Of a stretch of 64,000 bases of DNA, positions 1 to 7,730 are shown piece by piece. Positions within the stretch are counted from its first letter, which is position 1. Every line of letters begins with the position of its first letter. The notes under the pieces were generated by a model. The model made no database searches, was not told where the DNA came from, and was given only the letters and a program-made list of their open reading frames with translations. This DNA comes from CAYQVW01 sp964421245 (lineage in GTDB: Bacteria; Margulisbacteria; WOR-1; XYC2-FULL-46-14): contig CAYQVW010000001.1 of the NCBI GenBank assembly GCA_964421245.1, forward strand, positions 62,001 to 126,000, in the 5' to 3' direction. The position numbers were made by a program, and so were the translations under genes.

Positions 1-304
1 TTGAAAAAAGTTCTGTTTTACAATAGTAACAGCGGTTTTTTTGATTTGATGCAAAGTTGGGATTGTTGAGCTCTTTGGTCTTTATGGTCTTATATCTAAT
101 TTTATGTTTCTTGCAAAAACTAACTGCAAATTTGTATTCGTGTTCTGGATAAGTCTCTGATTTTGCAATCACAGCCAATACTTTTTTTCTATCCAGGGAG
201 TCAATTGCCAATCTCAAAAGAAGGGTTGAATCCACTCCTCCAGAATAAGCAATTAGAAGGCTATCCAGGGATTTAATGTGCTTCAATAAATTTGCGAGCT
301 TCAT
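1..304 (-). CDS. larE: LarE-type ATP-dependent sacrificial sulfur transferase (partial, C-terminus outside window)
   Basis: PP-loop enzyme. In the known family LarE adenylates the nickel-pincer cofactor precursor and sulfurates it with its own cysteine. The reverse translation from the ATG at 304 starts MKLANLLKHIKSLDS, reaches the PP-loop SGGVDST about 20 residues in, and near the cut end shows NRCYYCK, the conserved cysteine motif of the family. This start overlaps trxB by 32 nt; a TTG at 286 is the alternative. It is the last gene of the hldE-to-larE reverse operon. No larB or larC is visible, so a lactate-racemase role is not shown. The length cannot be judged because the window ends here. 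Confidence 0.8.
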   Translation of the reverse strand, partial: MKLANLLKHIKSLDSLLIAYSGGVDSTLLLRLAIDSLDRKKVLAVIAKSETYPEHEYKFAVSFCKKHKIRYKTIKTKELNNPNFASNQKNRCYYCKTELFS

Positions 305-1241
305 CAGCAGCACTTGCTCCATCCGCAGCGGCGGTAACTATTTGGCGAAGAGTTTTGCGCCTGACATCTCCCGCAACAAAAATGCCGGGGACAGATGTTG
401 TAAATTTACCGGTGGTTGGAATAAATCCGTTTTCATCCAGATCCACGATTCCTTTAATAAAGTCAGTTTGTGGGTTCGATCCAACGTAAATAAAAATACC
501 ATTTGCAGCTATGGTACTTGATTTATCAGTTATTCTATTTTTTATTACAACTTCTTCAACTCTTCCATCTCCTTTTATCTCTGCTACCACCGAATTCCAT
601 AACATAAAAATCTTAGGGTGGGTTAGAGCCTTTTTAGCTACTGCAAGGTCGGCTCTTAATTTGTCTCTGCGATGAACAATTGATACTTTTTTTGCATAAC
701 GTGTTAGAAAGAGCGCTTCTTCAACGGCGGAATTTCCTCCGCCTATTACTAATATATCCTTGTCTTTGTAGAAGGGACCATCACAGGTTGCACAATAGGA
801 GACTCCGCGTCCACGTAATTTATCTTCTCCATCCACGTTAAGTTTTTGTGGTTCGGTTCCTACTGCCAAAAGTATTGCTTTGGTTTTAAATTTTTTGTTT
901 TCATCTACAAAGACCACTTTGTGTTTTTTGTGGTTTTCGATATTAGTAGCGTTTCCGTATATTATTTTCACCCCATAGAGTCTGGCCTGTTCTTCCAGCT
1001 TGTTGGATAGATCGATTCCAGAAACTCCTTCTGGAAATCCAGGATAATTTTCGATGCGATAGGTGGTAGAAGCAAGTCCACCAAGTATTGCTTTTTCTAT
1101 CAGCAGTGTTTTTAGTCCGTATCGTCCTGCATAGATGGCGGCTGTTAGGCCAGCGGGCCCTCCTCCAATAATTGTAAGATCATATCCTGAAATCATTTTT
1201 GTAATAATTGTTTCAATTTTTGGTTGAGTTGATAGTTTCAT
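273..1241 (-). CDS. trxB: Thioredoxin reductase (NADPH, FAD)
   Basis: Flavoprotein that reduces thioredoxin with NADPH in the cytoplasm. The 322 residues show the FAD-binding GGGPAG (26-31), the redox-active CATC (150-153) and the NADPH-binding GGGNSA (167-172), in the order and at the length usual for low-Mr TrxB. The first ATG is preferred over the internal Met16 because GGAGGAG lies 7 nt before it. Its ATG overlaps the stop of the lptC-like gene (ATGA), which suggests translational coupling. Its 3' end overlaps larE. No thioredoxin gene is in the window. Confidence 0.95.
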   Translation of the reverse strand: MKLSTQPKIETIITKMISGYDLTIIGGGPAGLTAAIYAGRYGLKTLLIEKAILGGLASTTYRIENYPGFPEGVSGIDLSNKLEEQARLYGVKIIYGNATNIENHKKHKVVFVDENKKFKTKAILLAVGTEPQKLNVDGEDKLRGRGVSYCATCDGPFYKDKDILVIGGGNSAVEEALFLTRYAKKVSIVHRRDKLRADLAVAKKALTHPKIFMLWNSVVAEIKGDGRVEEVVIKNRITDKSSTIAANGIFIYVGSNPQTDFIKGIVDLDENGFIPTTGKFTTSVPGIFVAGDVRRKTLRQIVTAAADGASAADEARKFIEAH

Positions 1242-2146
1242 AATTTATCTCCTCCTATAATTGCCTTGCTTTTTCCCGATATTTCAAAACGATCATTTTT
1301 TACCGAGTAGGTGATTATTTCACCTGTTAGGGAACTTTTTTCTTGTTCCAGTTTGACGTTTCCTTTTAATGTAACTAATTCGTTGATAAGATCATAATCT
1401 CCAACTTTGCCATATGCTTTTGCGCTACCTGATAATATAGTAATATCTCCATGGGCCATGATAGTATCTTTTGGTCCGTTAAATTCGAAATACATCGCTT
1501 CAATTGTTGTGACTTGCGGTTTGGTTATGACGATCTTGGGATCCCCACCAAGCAAAACATGAGCGAATTTAATATCACTTTTTAGTGTTTGGGCATATCC
1601 TATTATTTTGTTTCTTCGAAACCATATGTTACCTTTGCAGGATATTTTATTCTCTTTTTGTTTCCAAGTGAGATCACGAGCCTTAAAGTAGTATCCAGCT
1701 CCATCCTTATCTGGAAGGTTAAAAATGTTTTGTCTTGAATTATTTAATAATTTTTTTACTTTGTTTTTTGATTTAGAGTCAAAGCCGAAAGGTTGTTTCA
1801 TTTTTATTTCTTTTTTATCCATTTTCCAAACAATTTCCGGAGAGATAAAGTTTAATTCTGCTTTATTTTTTTCAAAGAAAGAACCATTAGTGTCTTTTAA
1901 TATTACGGTATTGTTATCGTTATTCAAGTCGGATGTCTTTGCTCTAATTTCCCAATATTTAGTTCCATTTGAAATCTCGGAGACAACAACTCCTTTAAAC
2001 GATAAGTCGCTTCTTTTGCTTTGGGATTTAATTGCTTTGGCGATTGTTTGCGATATTTCTGTTTTGGGGAGAAAAAGAGCCCAAATGAATAAGAAAAGTA
2101 TGAAAATTACGAAAACGAAAAATAATAATTTTTTTATTAGTTCCAT
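1238..2146 (-). CDS. lptC: LPS export protein, LptC-like domain followed by LptA/OstA-like repeat region
   Basis: Probable periplasmic component of the Lpt bridge carrying LPS from inner to outer membrane. Residues about 5-28 form one strong membrane anchor ending FLPKT. Residues about 45-130 read like an LptC beta-jellyroll (GVVVSEISNGTKYWEIRAKT). A second beta-rich part from about 170 to 300 resembles the LptA/OstA fold (IEAMYFEFNG, MAHGDITI, LKGNVKLEQ). At 302 residues it is longer than classical LptC (about 190), consistent with an LptC-LptA fusion. It lies in one operon with hldE, so both envelope genes are co-expressed. The family call rests on domain style and the N-terminal anchor. 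Confidence 0.72.
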   Translation of the reverse strand: MELIKKLLFFVFVIFILFLFIWALFLPKTEISQTIAKAIKSQSKRSDLSFKGVVVSEISNGTKYWEIRAKTSDLNNDNNTVILKDTNGSFFEKNKAELNFISPEIVWKMDKKEIKMKQPFGFDSKSKNKVKKLLNNSRQNIFNLPDKDGAGYYFKARDLTWKQKENKISCKGNIWFRRNKIIGYAQTLKSDIKFAHVLLGGDPKIVITKPQVTTIEAMYFEFNGPKDTIMAHGDITILSGSAKAYGKVGDYDLINELVTLKGNVKLEQEKSSLTGEIITYSVKNDRFEISGKSKAIIGGDKL

Positions 2147-2167
2147 TTATTTAAAATCCTAAGCACT

Positions 2168-2287
2168 AATTTCTAAATCCCAAATAAATCCCAATTTTCC
2201 GAATCCAAAATTCAAAACGTTTGTGATTTGGAACATTTGAATTTGTAATTTGTTTAGGATTTAGGGTTTCGAATTTAGAATTTATCA
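2168..2287. repeat. Intergenic element with 7-bp periodicity
   Basis: Occupies the gap between the TPR gene and the lptC-like gene. Its right part reads as successive heptads TTTAGGA, TTTAGGG, TTTCGAA, TTTAGAA, TTTATCA (2253-2287) and ends against the TPR stop codon. The left part is built from complementary words (AAATCCC, AATCCAA, AATTCAA), giving a loose inverted arrangement. No ORF, promoter or clear terminator is visible in it. Short degenerate heptanucleotide repeats (STRR) are known from heterocystous cyanobacteria; whether this element is related is unknown. Confidence 0.7.
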
Positions 2288-2971
2288 TTAGTATCCAAGT
2301 GCTTTCAGGCGCAAGGCTTCGGTTGCTTCAAGAAACCCTTTCCAGGAATCGCCTTTATTATAATAGCCTTGAGAGAGTAGGAGATGAAGTGCTGCAACTA
2401 GCTTATCAATCTTAATTCCTTTTTCTGCCCATTCAATAGCTTTGTCATTTTCTCCCATATCTCCATAGGCTAGTGAGATATAACCATAGGCCCATACGTT
2501 GTAGGGATCGCTGACTAAGACATATTTGAACTGCTGTATTGCCTCTTTCTTTTGATCGTTAAAATACATTGCAAAGGCCAGACGAAAACGGGTCTTCCAG
2601 TTTCCGGGATCAGCATTAACTTCTGTAATATAGTAGTTGAGAGCATCTTTTTTGAATTCGGGATCCATTTCTGGTAATCTTTTCAATTGATCCCAGGCTT
2701 CCAGAATTTTATTTGAATAAGAATATGTTACAGCAAGATCGTATTTTGCCCAGGGATCGTCGGGATTTTTTCTTGCAGCTTCTTCTTTTTGTTTTATCTC
2801 TTTTCTAAGTTCCGGGGTCATTCTCCATGCGTCTGCGTTAACTTGCAATATTAGAATAAGAAAAATTAATAGAAGTGGGGTAATAAGATATGAGAGGTGG
2901 GTTAGGATGTGGGATATGGGATGTGTGATTTTTCTTACTTCAAACTTCTCATTTCCAAACTTATTTCTCAT
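2288..2971 (-). CDS. Exported tetratricopeptide-repeat protein
   Basis: 227-residue protein with an N-terminal hydrophobic segment (about 27-43, YLITPLLLIFLILILQV) ending in NADA, a likely signal peptide or membrane anchor. TPR-like helix pairs follow; the clearest are NVWAYGYISLAYGDMGENDK and the preceding NWKTRFRLAFAMYFNDQKKE. TPR proteins scaffold protein-protein contacts; the partner is not shown, but placement between hldE and the lptC-like gene suggests an envelope role. The start has AGGT about 9 nt upstream. The first 24 residues are encoded by repetitive DNA with 7-bp periodicity, so the protein may have gained this extension from a repeat. Confidence 0.7.
   Translation of the reverse strand: MRNKFGNEKFEVRKITHPISHILTHLSYLITPLLLIFLILILQVNADAWRMTPELRKEIKQKEEAARKNPDDPWAKYDLAVTYSYSNKILEAWDQLKRLPEMDPEFKKDALNYYITEVNADPGNWKTRFRLAFAMYFNDQKKEAIQQFKYVLVSDPYNVWAYGYISLAYGDMGENDKAIEWAEKGIKIDKLVAALHLLLSQGYYNKGDSWKGFLEATEALRLKALGY
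2889..2930. repeat. Heptad tandem repeat inside the TPR gene N-terminus
   Basis: On the forward strand successive 7-mers read TATGAGA, GGTGGGT, TAGGATG, TGGGATA, TGGGATG, TGTGATT. The unit is degenerate but the period is exact. The array lies within the coding sequence just before the predicted signal peptide, where extra residues are tolerated. Confidence 0.65.
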
Positions 2972-2982
2972 TTCTAGTTACC

Positions 2983-4437
2983 TCACTTCTTTGAAAGAAT
3001 TCTTTCGATTATATTAGTCGTTGAACGACCTTCTACTGGAGGGATGATAATAACTTTTCCTCCTAGAGATTTTACAAGTTTGGCTTCTGGGAGGTCCTTC
3101 ATCTTATAGTCTCCGCCCTTTACATGAATTTTGGGTTTGATAATTTTCAAAAGATTATCTGGCCTCATTTCAGAGAAGATTGTGACATAGTCAACGGATT
3201 CAAGGGAGGCAAGTACCTCTGCACGTTCAAGCTCGCTTACATATGGGCGAGGAGAGCCTTTTAATCTTCTGACTGAAGAGTCGGAATTTATTCCAACAAT
3301 AAGGATATCGCCTAGTTTTTTTGCTTCTCTTAAATAACGAGCATGTCCAAGATGAAGAATATCGAAACAACCATTGGTAAAAACGATTTTTGCATTTTGG
3401 CTTTTTAGTCTTTTAACGGTTTTTGTCAGTTGATTACGAGATTTAATTTTTTGTCCGGCCAATTCTTTTTCTTCCAGAGCTTCTTCGAGCTCATCTTTTT
3501 GAACGGCCTGGGTTCCAATTTTTGACACTGCAACCGATGCTGCATAATTTCCAAGTAATGCAGCTTCTTTAATGTTTGCACCAGAGGCTAGGGCCAAAGA
3601 TAGGGTTGCGATAACGGTATCGCCGGCACCAGTTATGTCAAAGACCTCTCTTTGGATAGCTGGTATGTGTTTTGTTTCTCCCGATTTGCTAAAGATAGAA
3701 AGGCCATCTTTTCCACGGGTTATGATTATATGATCGGCTTGGGTTTCTCTAAGTATTGTTTTTCCTGCTTTTTTCAGGGACTCTTTATCCTTTATTTTTA
3801 TTCCTGATGCAGCCTCTGCTTCAAGCAGATTAGGGGTAATAATCATTGCTCTTTTATATTTTGAATAATTGGTCCCTTTTGGATCAACCGCTAGTGGTTT
3901 TTTATGTTTTCTAGCTAAATTAACTATTTCTCGACAGATCTTATCGGATAATATTCCTTTTTTGTAATCAGATAGAACTATTGCATCTACCTTTTTAACT
4001 AGTGCTTTAATCTGGGAGACAATTTGTCTTTCTGTCTTATCCGGGATCGGAGTCTCCTCTTCACGGTCTACTCGAATAACTTGTTGATTGGCAGCAATGA
4101 TTCTCGATTTTAAGATAGTTGGTCTATTTTTTGATTTTATAAGATGAGAAGTAGAAATCTTATTCTTCTTTAAGGCGTTGATTAATTTTTGTCCGGAGCT
4201 GTCATTTCCAATTAGACCAATAAGAAGGGCGGTTCCACCAAGTGTTTTTATATTGGTTGAGACATTTCCGCATCCACCGGGGACGTGAGTAATCTCTTTA
4301 ACTTTTGCAATTGGAACTGGGGCTTCAGGAGATATTCTCGAAACGGTACTCCAGATATGTTCATCTAGCATCAAATCGCCGATAATCAAGATCTTTTTCT
4401 CTTCAAACTTAGGAATAATGGTTTTTAAATGTTCCAT
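2983..4437 (-). CDS. hldE: Bifunctional D-glycero-beta-D-manno-heptose-7-phosphate kinase / heptose-1-phosphate adenylyltransferase
   Basis: Makes ADP-D-glycero-manno-heptose for the LPS inner core. The N-terminal part (about 1-315) is a PfkB/ribokinase-type kinase with VPGGCGNVSTN near the substrate site and the catalytic ITGAGDTV at about 268. The C-terminal part (about 340-484) is a cytidylyltransferase-like adenylyltransferase with the HLGH nucleotide motif in NGCFDILHLGHARYL. At 484 residues it matches the E. coli fused enzyme (477). With gmhA and gmhB nearby the window holds the sedoheptulose-7-P to ADP-heptose route except any later epimerase. It heads a reverse operon; a TGATATAAT box lies 7 nt before its ATG and no Shine-Dalgarno site is seen. 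Confidence 0.96.
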   Translation of the reverse strand: MEHLKTIIPKFEEKKILIIGDLMLDEHIWSTVSRISPEAPVPIAKVKEITHVPGGCGNVSTNIKTLGGTALLIGLIGNDSSGQKLINALKKNKISTSHLIKSKNRPTILKSRIIAANQQVIRVDREEETPIPDKTERQIVSQIKALVKKVDAIVLSDYKKGILSDKICREIVNLARKHKKPLAVDPKGTNYSKYKRAMIITPNLLEAEAASGIKIKDKESLKKAGKTILRETQADHIIITRGKDGLSIFSKSGETKHIPAIQREVFDITGAGDTVIATLSLALASGANIKEAALLGNYAASVAVSKIGTQAVQKDELEEALEEKELAGQKIKSRNQLTKTVKRLKSQNAKIVFTNGCFDILHLGHARYLREAKKLGDILIVGINSDSSVRRLKGSPRPYVSELERAEVLASLESVDYVTIFSEMRPDNLLKIIKPKIHVKGGDYKMKDLPEAKLVKSLGGKVIIIPPVEGRSTTNIIERILSKK

Positions 4438-4444
4438 TGGGGAT

Positions 4445-4450
4445 ATTATA
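4445..4450 (-). promoter_or_regulatory. -10 box of the hldE operon (extended TGaTATAAT)
   Basis: The reverse strand reads TGATATAAT and then ATCCCCA before the hldE ATG at 4437. A start of transcription 6-8 nt below the -10 would fall at or next to the ATG, so the mRNA would be leaderless. The -35 region falls in the G-rich tract and has no good TTGACA match. Confidence 0.6.
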
Positions 4451-4457
4451 TCATTTA

Positions 4458-4508
4458 AGGGAAGGGGAGGGAATATAGGGAGAAGTAGGGATGAGTAGGG
4501 AAGGGGAA
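4458..4508 (+). repeat. G-rich tract with G-quadruplex potential upstream of hldE
   Basis: Between the divergently oriented hldE and the orphan forward gene lie seven runs of three or four G on the forward strand, separated by 1-7 bases (GGGAAGGGGAGGGAATATAG and onward), fitting the simple G3N1-7 quadruplex rule. Part is tandem: AGTAGGGATG AGTAGGGAAG. It covers the place where the hldE -35 box should be. The rest of this 125-base intergenic gap holds only the two start regions. Confidence 0.55.
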
Positions 4509-4562
4509 AATATGGTGAAATTTTTGAAAAATGATAGCGAAATAAAAATGAGGTGATTAATT

Positions 4563-5759
4563 ATGTCAATGATTATGTCAGCGAATATGTTAACAGCAAG
4601 ATTAAAAGCGAGTCCAACTTTGGTTTATCAAGGGCAAGAGATTAAGGTTAATCCTGCGCTTAGCTTTCGACATGAAATGGGTGTTCGTGCTCAATTAAAT
4701 TTGGGAATCAAAGATGGAAGTGGAAAAACAATTGCCTTATTGCCTCTTGAACTTAGCAGAGAAGATGTTAATAGAGCAGGCAATGACTCTAGTTTCGAAG
4801 CTCAGAGAGGAGATTTGTTAGATATTAATCCAACAAGAGTAATTCCAAGGGGAGAAACACAAGTAGAAGATGTCCCTTTAGAAGTTGATGCGAGTACCGC
4901 AGTTGTTGAATCCCTATTTTTTTCTAACGAAATACCCAAATCTCAGGGAGTATCGCCTGGTAGACCGTCTGATCTTGGGGGAATGACTCATCCACGGGAT
5001 ATTCCTGATTGTGTAGTTCCTGGTGTCGGAAGAGGAACAACTATCCACGTTGGAAGAAATGTTGTCTGGCCTACCTTGCCTCTTGATCTACAACCTTTTA
5101 TACGTTCATTGGAACAAGGTTTCCCTGTTGATAGTATGTATTCATTTATCGATGCAATGCAGACACGGGCTTATTATATGTTTAGAGATATGAGAAGTGG
5201 GGGGAACATGCATCCCGGAATTGTAAATATGTTAAGTCAAACAGTGACCGTTCAGGGACTAGATCAAATAAAAAAAGTTCCGATATTAGAAGGACTGTTT
5301 TCTCCACCACACTCTTTAATAGAGGGAGCTGAGTTAGTATTCTATACTAATAGTGAAGGTCAAATGATTTTGGCTGATATTGTTATCTTTTTACAGCTTA
5401 TCAAAGAAGCTGGAGCAAATCCGGTTTTGTATCCTTTTAGTTTAGGTCTTTTAGGTATGGGGGGATACAATTTTTCTCATGGGACCTTGCTATCGAGAAG
5501 TGAAGATCAGGATGTAAATGAAACCATTCTAGTTTCTGACTTGCCTGATCAAAATTTAGGAGAAAGCTTTCCTGGGAATAATTTAGTAGTTTTAAGTCTA
5601 AGAGGAACAAAAATGAGTGCTCAAAGATTGGCCCATATTTTAAATGCTCGACCAGGAGTAGGGGTTGTTATAAAGAAACATGAAGACGCAGCAGTAGAGT
5701 TTGGGGATCAACTTGCAGAATTTGTTTCTGATGCAAGTGAGATAATTACTCCTCTTTAG
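4563..5759 (+). CDS. Hypothetical protein, 398 residues
   Basis: No family is recognised. The protein has no clear signal peptide or membrane segment. Seen in it: an N-terminal beta-like part (about 15-70) rich in alternating hydrophobics, a short acidic stretch, a central HPRDIPDCVVPGVGRGTTIH segment, a hydrophobic region around 285-310 (LADIVIFLQLIKEAG) and a Gly-rich YPFSLGLLGMGGYNF. AGGTGA lies about 8 nt before the ATG, supporting this start, although ATGs at codons 3, 5 and 9 are alternatives. It stands alone between two reverse operons and its end overlaps the end of gmhB by 14 nt. The unbroken frame and ribosome binding site support a real gene. Confidence 0.65.
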   Translation: MSMIMSANMLTARLKASPTLVYQGQEIKVNPALSFRHEMGVRAQLNLGIKDGSGKTIALLPLELSREDVNRAGNDSSFEAQRGDLLDINPTRVIPRGETQVEDVPLEVDASTAVVESLFFSNEIPKSQGVSPGRPSDLGGMTHPRDIPDCVVPGVGRGTTIHVGRNVVWPTLPLDLQPFIRSLEQGFPVDSMYSFIDAMQTRAYYMFRDMRSGGNMHPGIVNMLSQTVTVQGLDQIKKVPILEGLFSPPHSLIEGAELVFYTNSEGQMILADIVIFLQLIKEAGANPVLYPFSLGLLGMGGYNFSHGTLLSRSEDQDVNETILVSDLPDQNLGESFPGNNLVVLSLRGTKMSAQRLAHILNARPGVGVVIKKHEDAAVEFGDQLAEFVSDASEIITPL

Positions 5760-6333
5760 TCTGACTAGAATTCGGTTCCAGTGTCAAAATCCAGTTAACA
5801 GCCTCTAATAAGTCTTTTGCAATAAAATCAGGGCGATTGCCGTTTAGGCTTTTCTTGGCTTCTTCTCCATATCCGGTTAAAACCAGAATTGTTTTGCAAC
5901 CAGCGCGTCGGCCAGCTTCAAGATCAGATTTTTTATCACCAATCATGTACGAATCTTTTAAATCTAGGGTGTATTCTGCTGCGGCCTGGAGGAGCATTCC
6001 AGGATTTGGTTTTCTACATTCACAATCTTTTTTATATGGGTAATGTCCAAAGTCTGGATGATGAGGACAGTAGTAGATTGCATCATAGTATGCATGGTTG
6101 GCGAGCAGTTTTCTTTGCAATGTTTTATCAATCGCTTTCAACATGTCCTCTCCGTAGTGACCGCGTGCAATCCCGGATTGGTTACTAACTACACAAACTT
6201 TTAATCCGGCATTATTAAGTAACTGAATTGCTTTTGAAGAGTTGGGGAATAGTTCAACTTTTGTATGATGATCAAGATATCCTACGTCGTGACTTATGGT
6301 ACCATCTTTATCTAGAAAAACAGCTTTATCCAT
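5746..6333 (-). CDS. gmhB: D-glycero-beta-D-manno-heptose-1,7-bisphosphate 7-phosphatase
   Basis: HAD-superfamily phosphatase that removes the 7-phosphate in ADP-heptose synthesis. It begins MDKAVFLDKDGT (HAD motif I DxDGT), shows VVSNQSGI (motif II), the zinc-site region CPHHPD...CECRKP typical of GmhB, and MIGDKKSDLEAG (motif IV). A longer frame from a TTG at 6351 exists, but the ATG at 6333 is chosen because AGGAGA lies 7 nt before it and the protein then starts at the usual place (195 residues). It overlaps the end of gmhA by 8 nt, so the two are co-transcribed. Confidence 0.93.
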   Translation of the reverse strand: MDKAVFLDKDGTISHDVGYLDHHTKVELFPNSSKAIQLLNNAGLKVCVVSNQSGIARGHYGEDMLKAIDKTLQRKLLANHAYYDAIYYCPHHPDFGHYPYKKDCECRKPNPGMLLQAAAEYTLDLKDSYMIGDKKSDLEAGRRAGCKTILVLTGYGEEAKKSLNGNRPDFIAKDLLEAVNWILTLEPNSSQTKEE

Positions 6334-6898
6334 TAAAAATCTCCTTTTCAACTATTTCACAAATAATATGAGCGATTGTTATATGTGATTCTTGTATTCT
6401 TGGCGTATCATTTGATGGAACAGTAAGGTTAATATCAACCACTTGAGCTATTTTTCCACCACCAGATCCTAATAATCCAATATTTATACATCCAGCTTGT
6501 TTTCCTTCTTCAAGTGCTAGAAGTACATTTTCTGAATTACCAGAAGTTGAAAGACCGATTAGAACATCCCCTTTTTTTGCTAGTGCTTGGACTTGTCTTA
6601 AAAAGATCAATTCAAATCCAAAATCATTTCCGCATGAAGTAATGATAGAGGTATCGGTTGTCAGTGCAATTGCTGGTAATGGATTTCGATTTATCTTGAA
6701 TCTATTAACAAATTCAGCTGCAATATGTTGAGAATCCGCAGCCGATCCACCGTTACCAAAGATTAGGATCTTATTTCCCGATTTTAAGGCATTAATAACT
6801 GTTTTGCTGGCCTTTTCGATTTCAGGAACTAAGCTGTTTAGAACCTTCTTTTTTACTTCTATACTTTCAGTAATTAACTTCTTTATTTCTTGTTGCAT
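6326..6898 (-). CDS. gmhA: Sedoheptulose-7-phosphate isomerase
   Basis: SIS-domain isomerase for the first step of heptose synthesis. 190 residues with the phosphosugar site GNGGSAADSQH, GLSTSGNSENV, and a C-terminal ESHITIAHIICEIVE helix with the family Glu/His region. The upstream frame extension (16 residues, MTNAVVIHI...) runs through the promoter and is rejected; the ATG at 6898 begins MQQEIKKLI as in the family. No Shine-Dalgarno site is seen. A TGtTATAAT box ends 6 nt before the ATG and a second complete promoter lies further upstream. It is co-transcribed with gmhB. Confidence 0.95.
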   Translation of the reverse strand: MQQEIKKLITESIEVKKKVLNSLVPEIEKASKTVINALKSGNKILIFGNGGSAADSQHIAAEFVNRFKINRNPLPAIALTTDTSIITSCGNDFGFELIFLRQVQALAKKGDVLIGLSTSGNSENVLLALEEGKQAGCINIGLLGSGGGKIAQVVDINLTVPSNDTPRIQESHITIAHIICEIVEKEIFNG

Positions 6899-6904
6899 AA
6901 TATA

Positions 6905-6910
6905 ATTATA
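6905..6910 (-). promoter_or_regulatory. Extended -10 box close to gmhA (P2)
   Basis: Reverse strand TGTTATAAT, an extended -10 (TGnTATAAT), with six bases before the gmhA ATG. It predicts a leaderless gmhA mRNA and overlaps the transcribed region of the stronger-looking upstream promoter. Confidence 0.5.
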
Positions 6911-6917
6911 ACACCAT

Positions 6918-6946
6918 ATTATATGTATAACTACCGCGTTGGTCAA
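6918..6946 (-). promoter_or_regulatory. Sigma-70 type promoter for gmhA (P1)
   Basis: Reverse strand TTGACC (6946-6941), a 17-base spacer, then TATAAT (6923-6918): a near-consensus housekeeping promoter. Its -35 box shares bases with the -35 of the divergent forward promoter, so the two polymerase sites overlap. Confidence 0.7.
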
Positions 6947-6967
6947 TCCTGTTTTCTATGTTATAAT
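6939..6967 (+). promoter_or_regulatory. Sigma-70 type promoter for the outer-membrane protein/asd operon
   Basis: Forward TTGGTC (6939-6944), a 17-base spacer, then TATAAT (6962-6967) preceded by TGT, i.e. also an extended -10. Transcription would start near 6974, giving a short leader that holds the GGAGGG site used by the first gene. The -35 overlaps that of the reverse gmhA promoter. Confidence 0.7.
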
Positions 6968-6992
6968 TTTTATTATTCTCTGGAGGGATTTT

Positions 6993-7730
6993 ATGAAAAA
7001 GATAATTGCAGGAGTGGTGGTTGCTTTGTTTGTGGCTTCACTAGGTGTATCATCTGCTGTTCCAAGAAGAGTTAAGATGAAGAATAGAAAGAAGATAGTT
7101 AAGACAAAAAGACAGATTGTAAGAAATGCTAAGAAAAAAAGAGTTTTAAAGAATAAATTAAAAAAACAAGTTAAGAAAGCTTATCCAAGAGCAGTTGTTA
7201 AACCTAAAGTAATTGTTAAGCCCGTTCCTGTTATTGTTCCCCGTTCTAGAAAAGTAATAAAAATAGGGCCCAAAAAAGTAGTCCCAAAAAGGCCAAGAAG
7301 TTTTACCGAAATTGAACTTGGTGCCGGCTATGTAGCGGGTATTCCGGGAGTTGAAGCAGCTCTAAGATTTAACAATCCACTTGGAATGGTTGCTTCTTCC
7401 TTAAAAACAGGTGTGATTTATGCCGTTGGAAAGGATACCGATTCTGTGGAAAGAAAGCATGCATTGGTTGTTGTTGATGGGATTTATCATATGGCACCAA
7501 TGTTTGGGCCGGGAGTTAAGCCGTATTTTGGCTTAGGACTAAATTATAATGCATACACAACCGGAAAGCGGAATGGTGCTGTTGCTTATCAGGCTTACTT
7601 GGGGCTTCAAGGAAGAATGTCTAGGCATAATTCTGCCTATCTTGAGGTTGGTTACGGTTATATAAGAACAGGATTTAGCCCACAATATAAAGGACTACAT
7701 AGTATTGTTGGTGTAAAGGCGGTCATATAA
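6993..7730 (+). CDS. Outer-membrane beta-barrel-like protein with basic linker
   Basis: 245 residues. The N-terminus MKKIIAGVVVALFVASLGV is a signal peptide, with likely cleavage after VSSA. Residues about 25-105 are extremely Lys/Arg/Pro/Val-rich (KNRKK, KPKVIVKPVPVIVP), a probable linker. Residues about 110-245 have alternating hydrophobic strands and aromatic girdles (ELGAGYVAG, VKPYFGLGLNYNAY, AYLEVGYGYIR), ending in a hydrophobic residue as in outer-membrane barrels. The frame can be read from 6939, but that part is promoter; the ATG at 6993 has GGAGGG about 6 nt upstream. It heads the forward operon with asd starting right after its stop. The family is not identified more precisely. Confidence 0.75.
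   Translation: MKKIIAGVVVALFVASLGVSSAVPRRVKMKNRKKIVKTKRQIVRNAKKKRVLKNKLKKQVKKAYPRAVVKPKVIVKPVPVIVPRSRKVIKIGPKKVVPKRPRSFTEIELGAGYVAGIPGVEAALRFNNPLGMVASSLKTGVIYAVGKDTDSVERKHALVVVDGIYHMAPMFGPGVKPYFGLGLNYNAYTTGKRNGAVAYQAYLGLQGRMSRHNSAYLEVGYGYIRTGFSPQYKGLHSIVGVKAVI

Noticed and set aside
4438..4562. Small gene in the hldE/orphan intergenic gap
   Set aside because: The forward G-rich tract gives only short frames without a ribosome binding site.
6334..6351. Longer gmhB start at TTG 6351
   Set aside because: The extra six codons are the AGGAGA ribosome binding site itself; the ATG at 6333 has correct spacing and the family-typical N-terminus.
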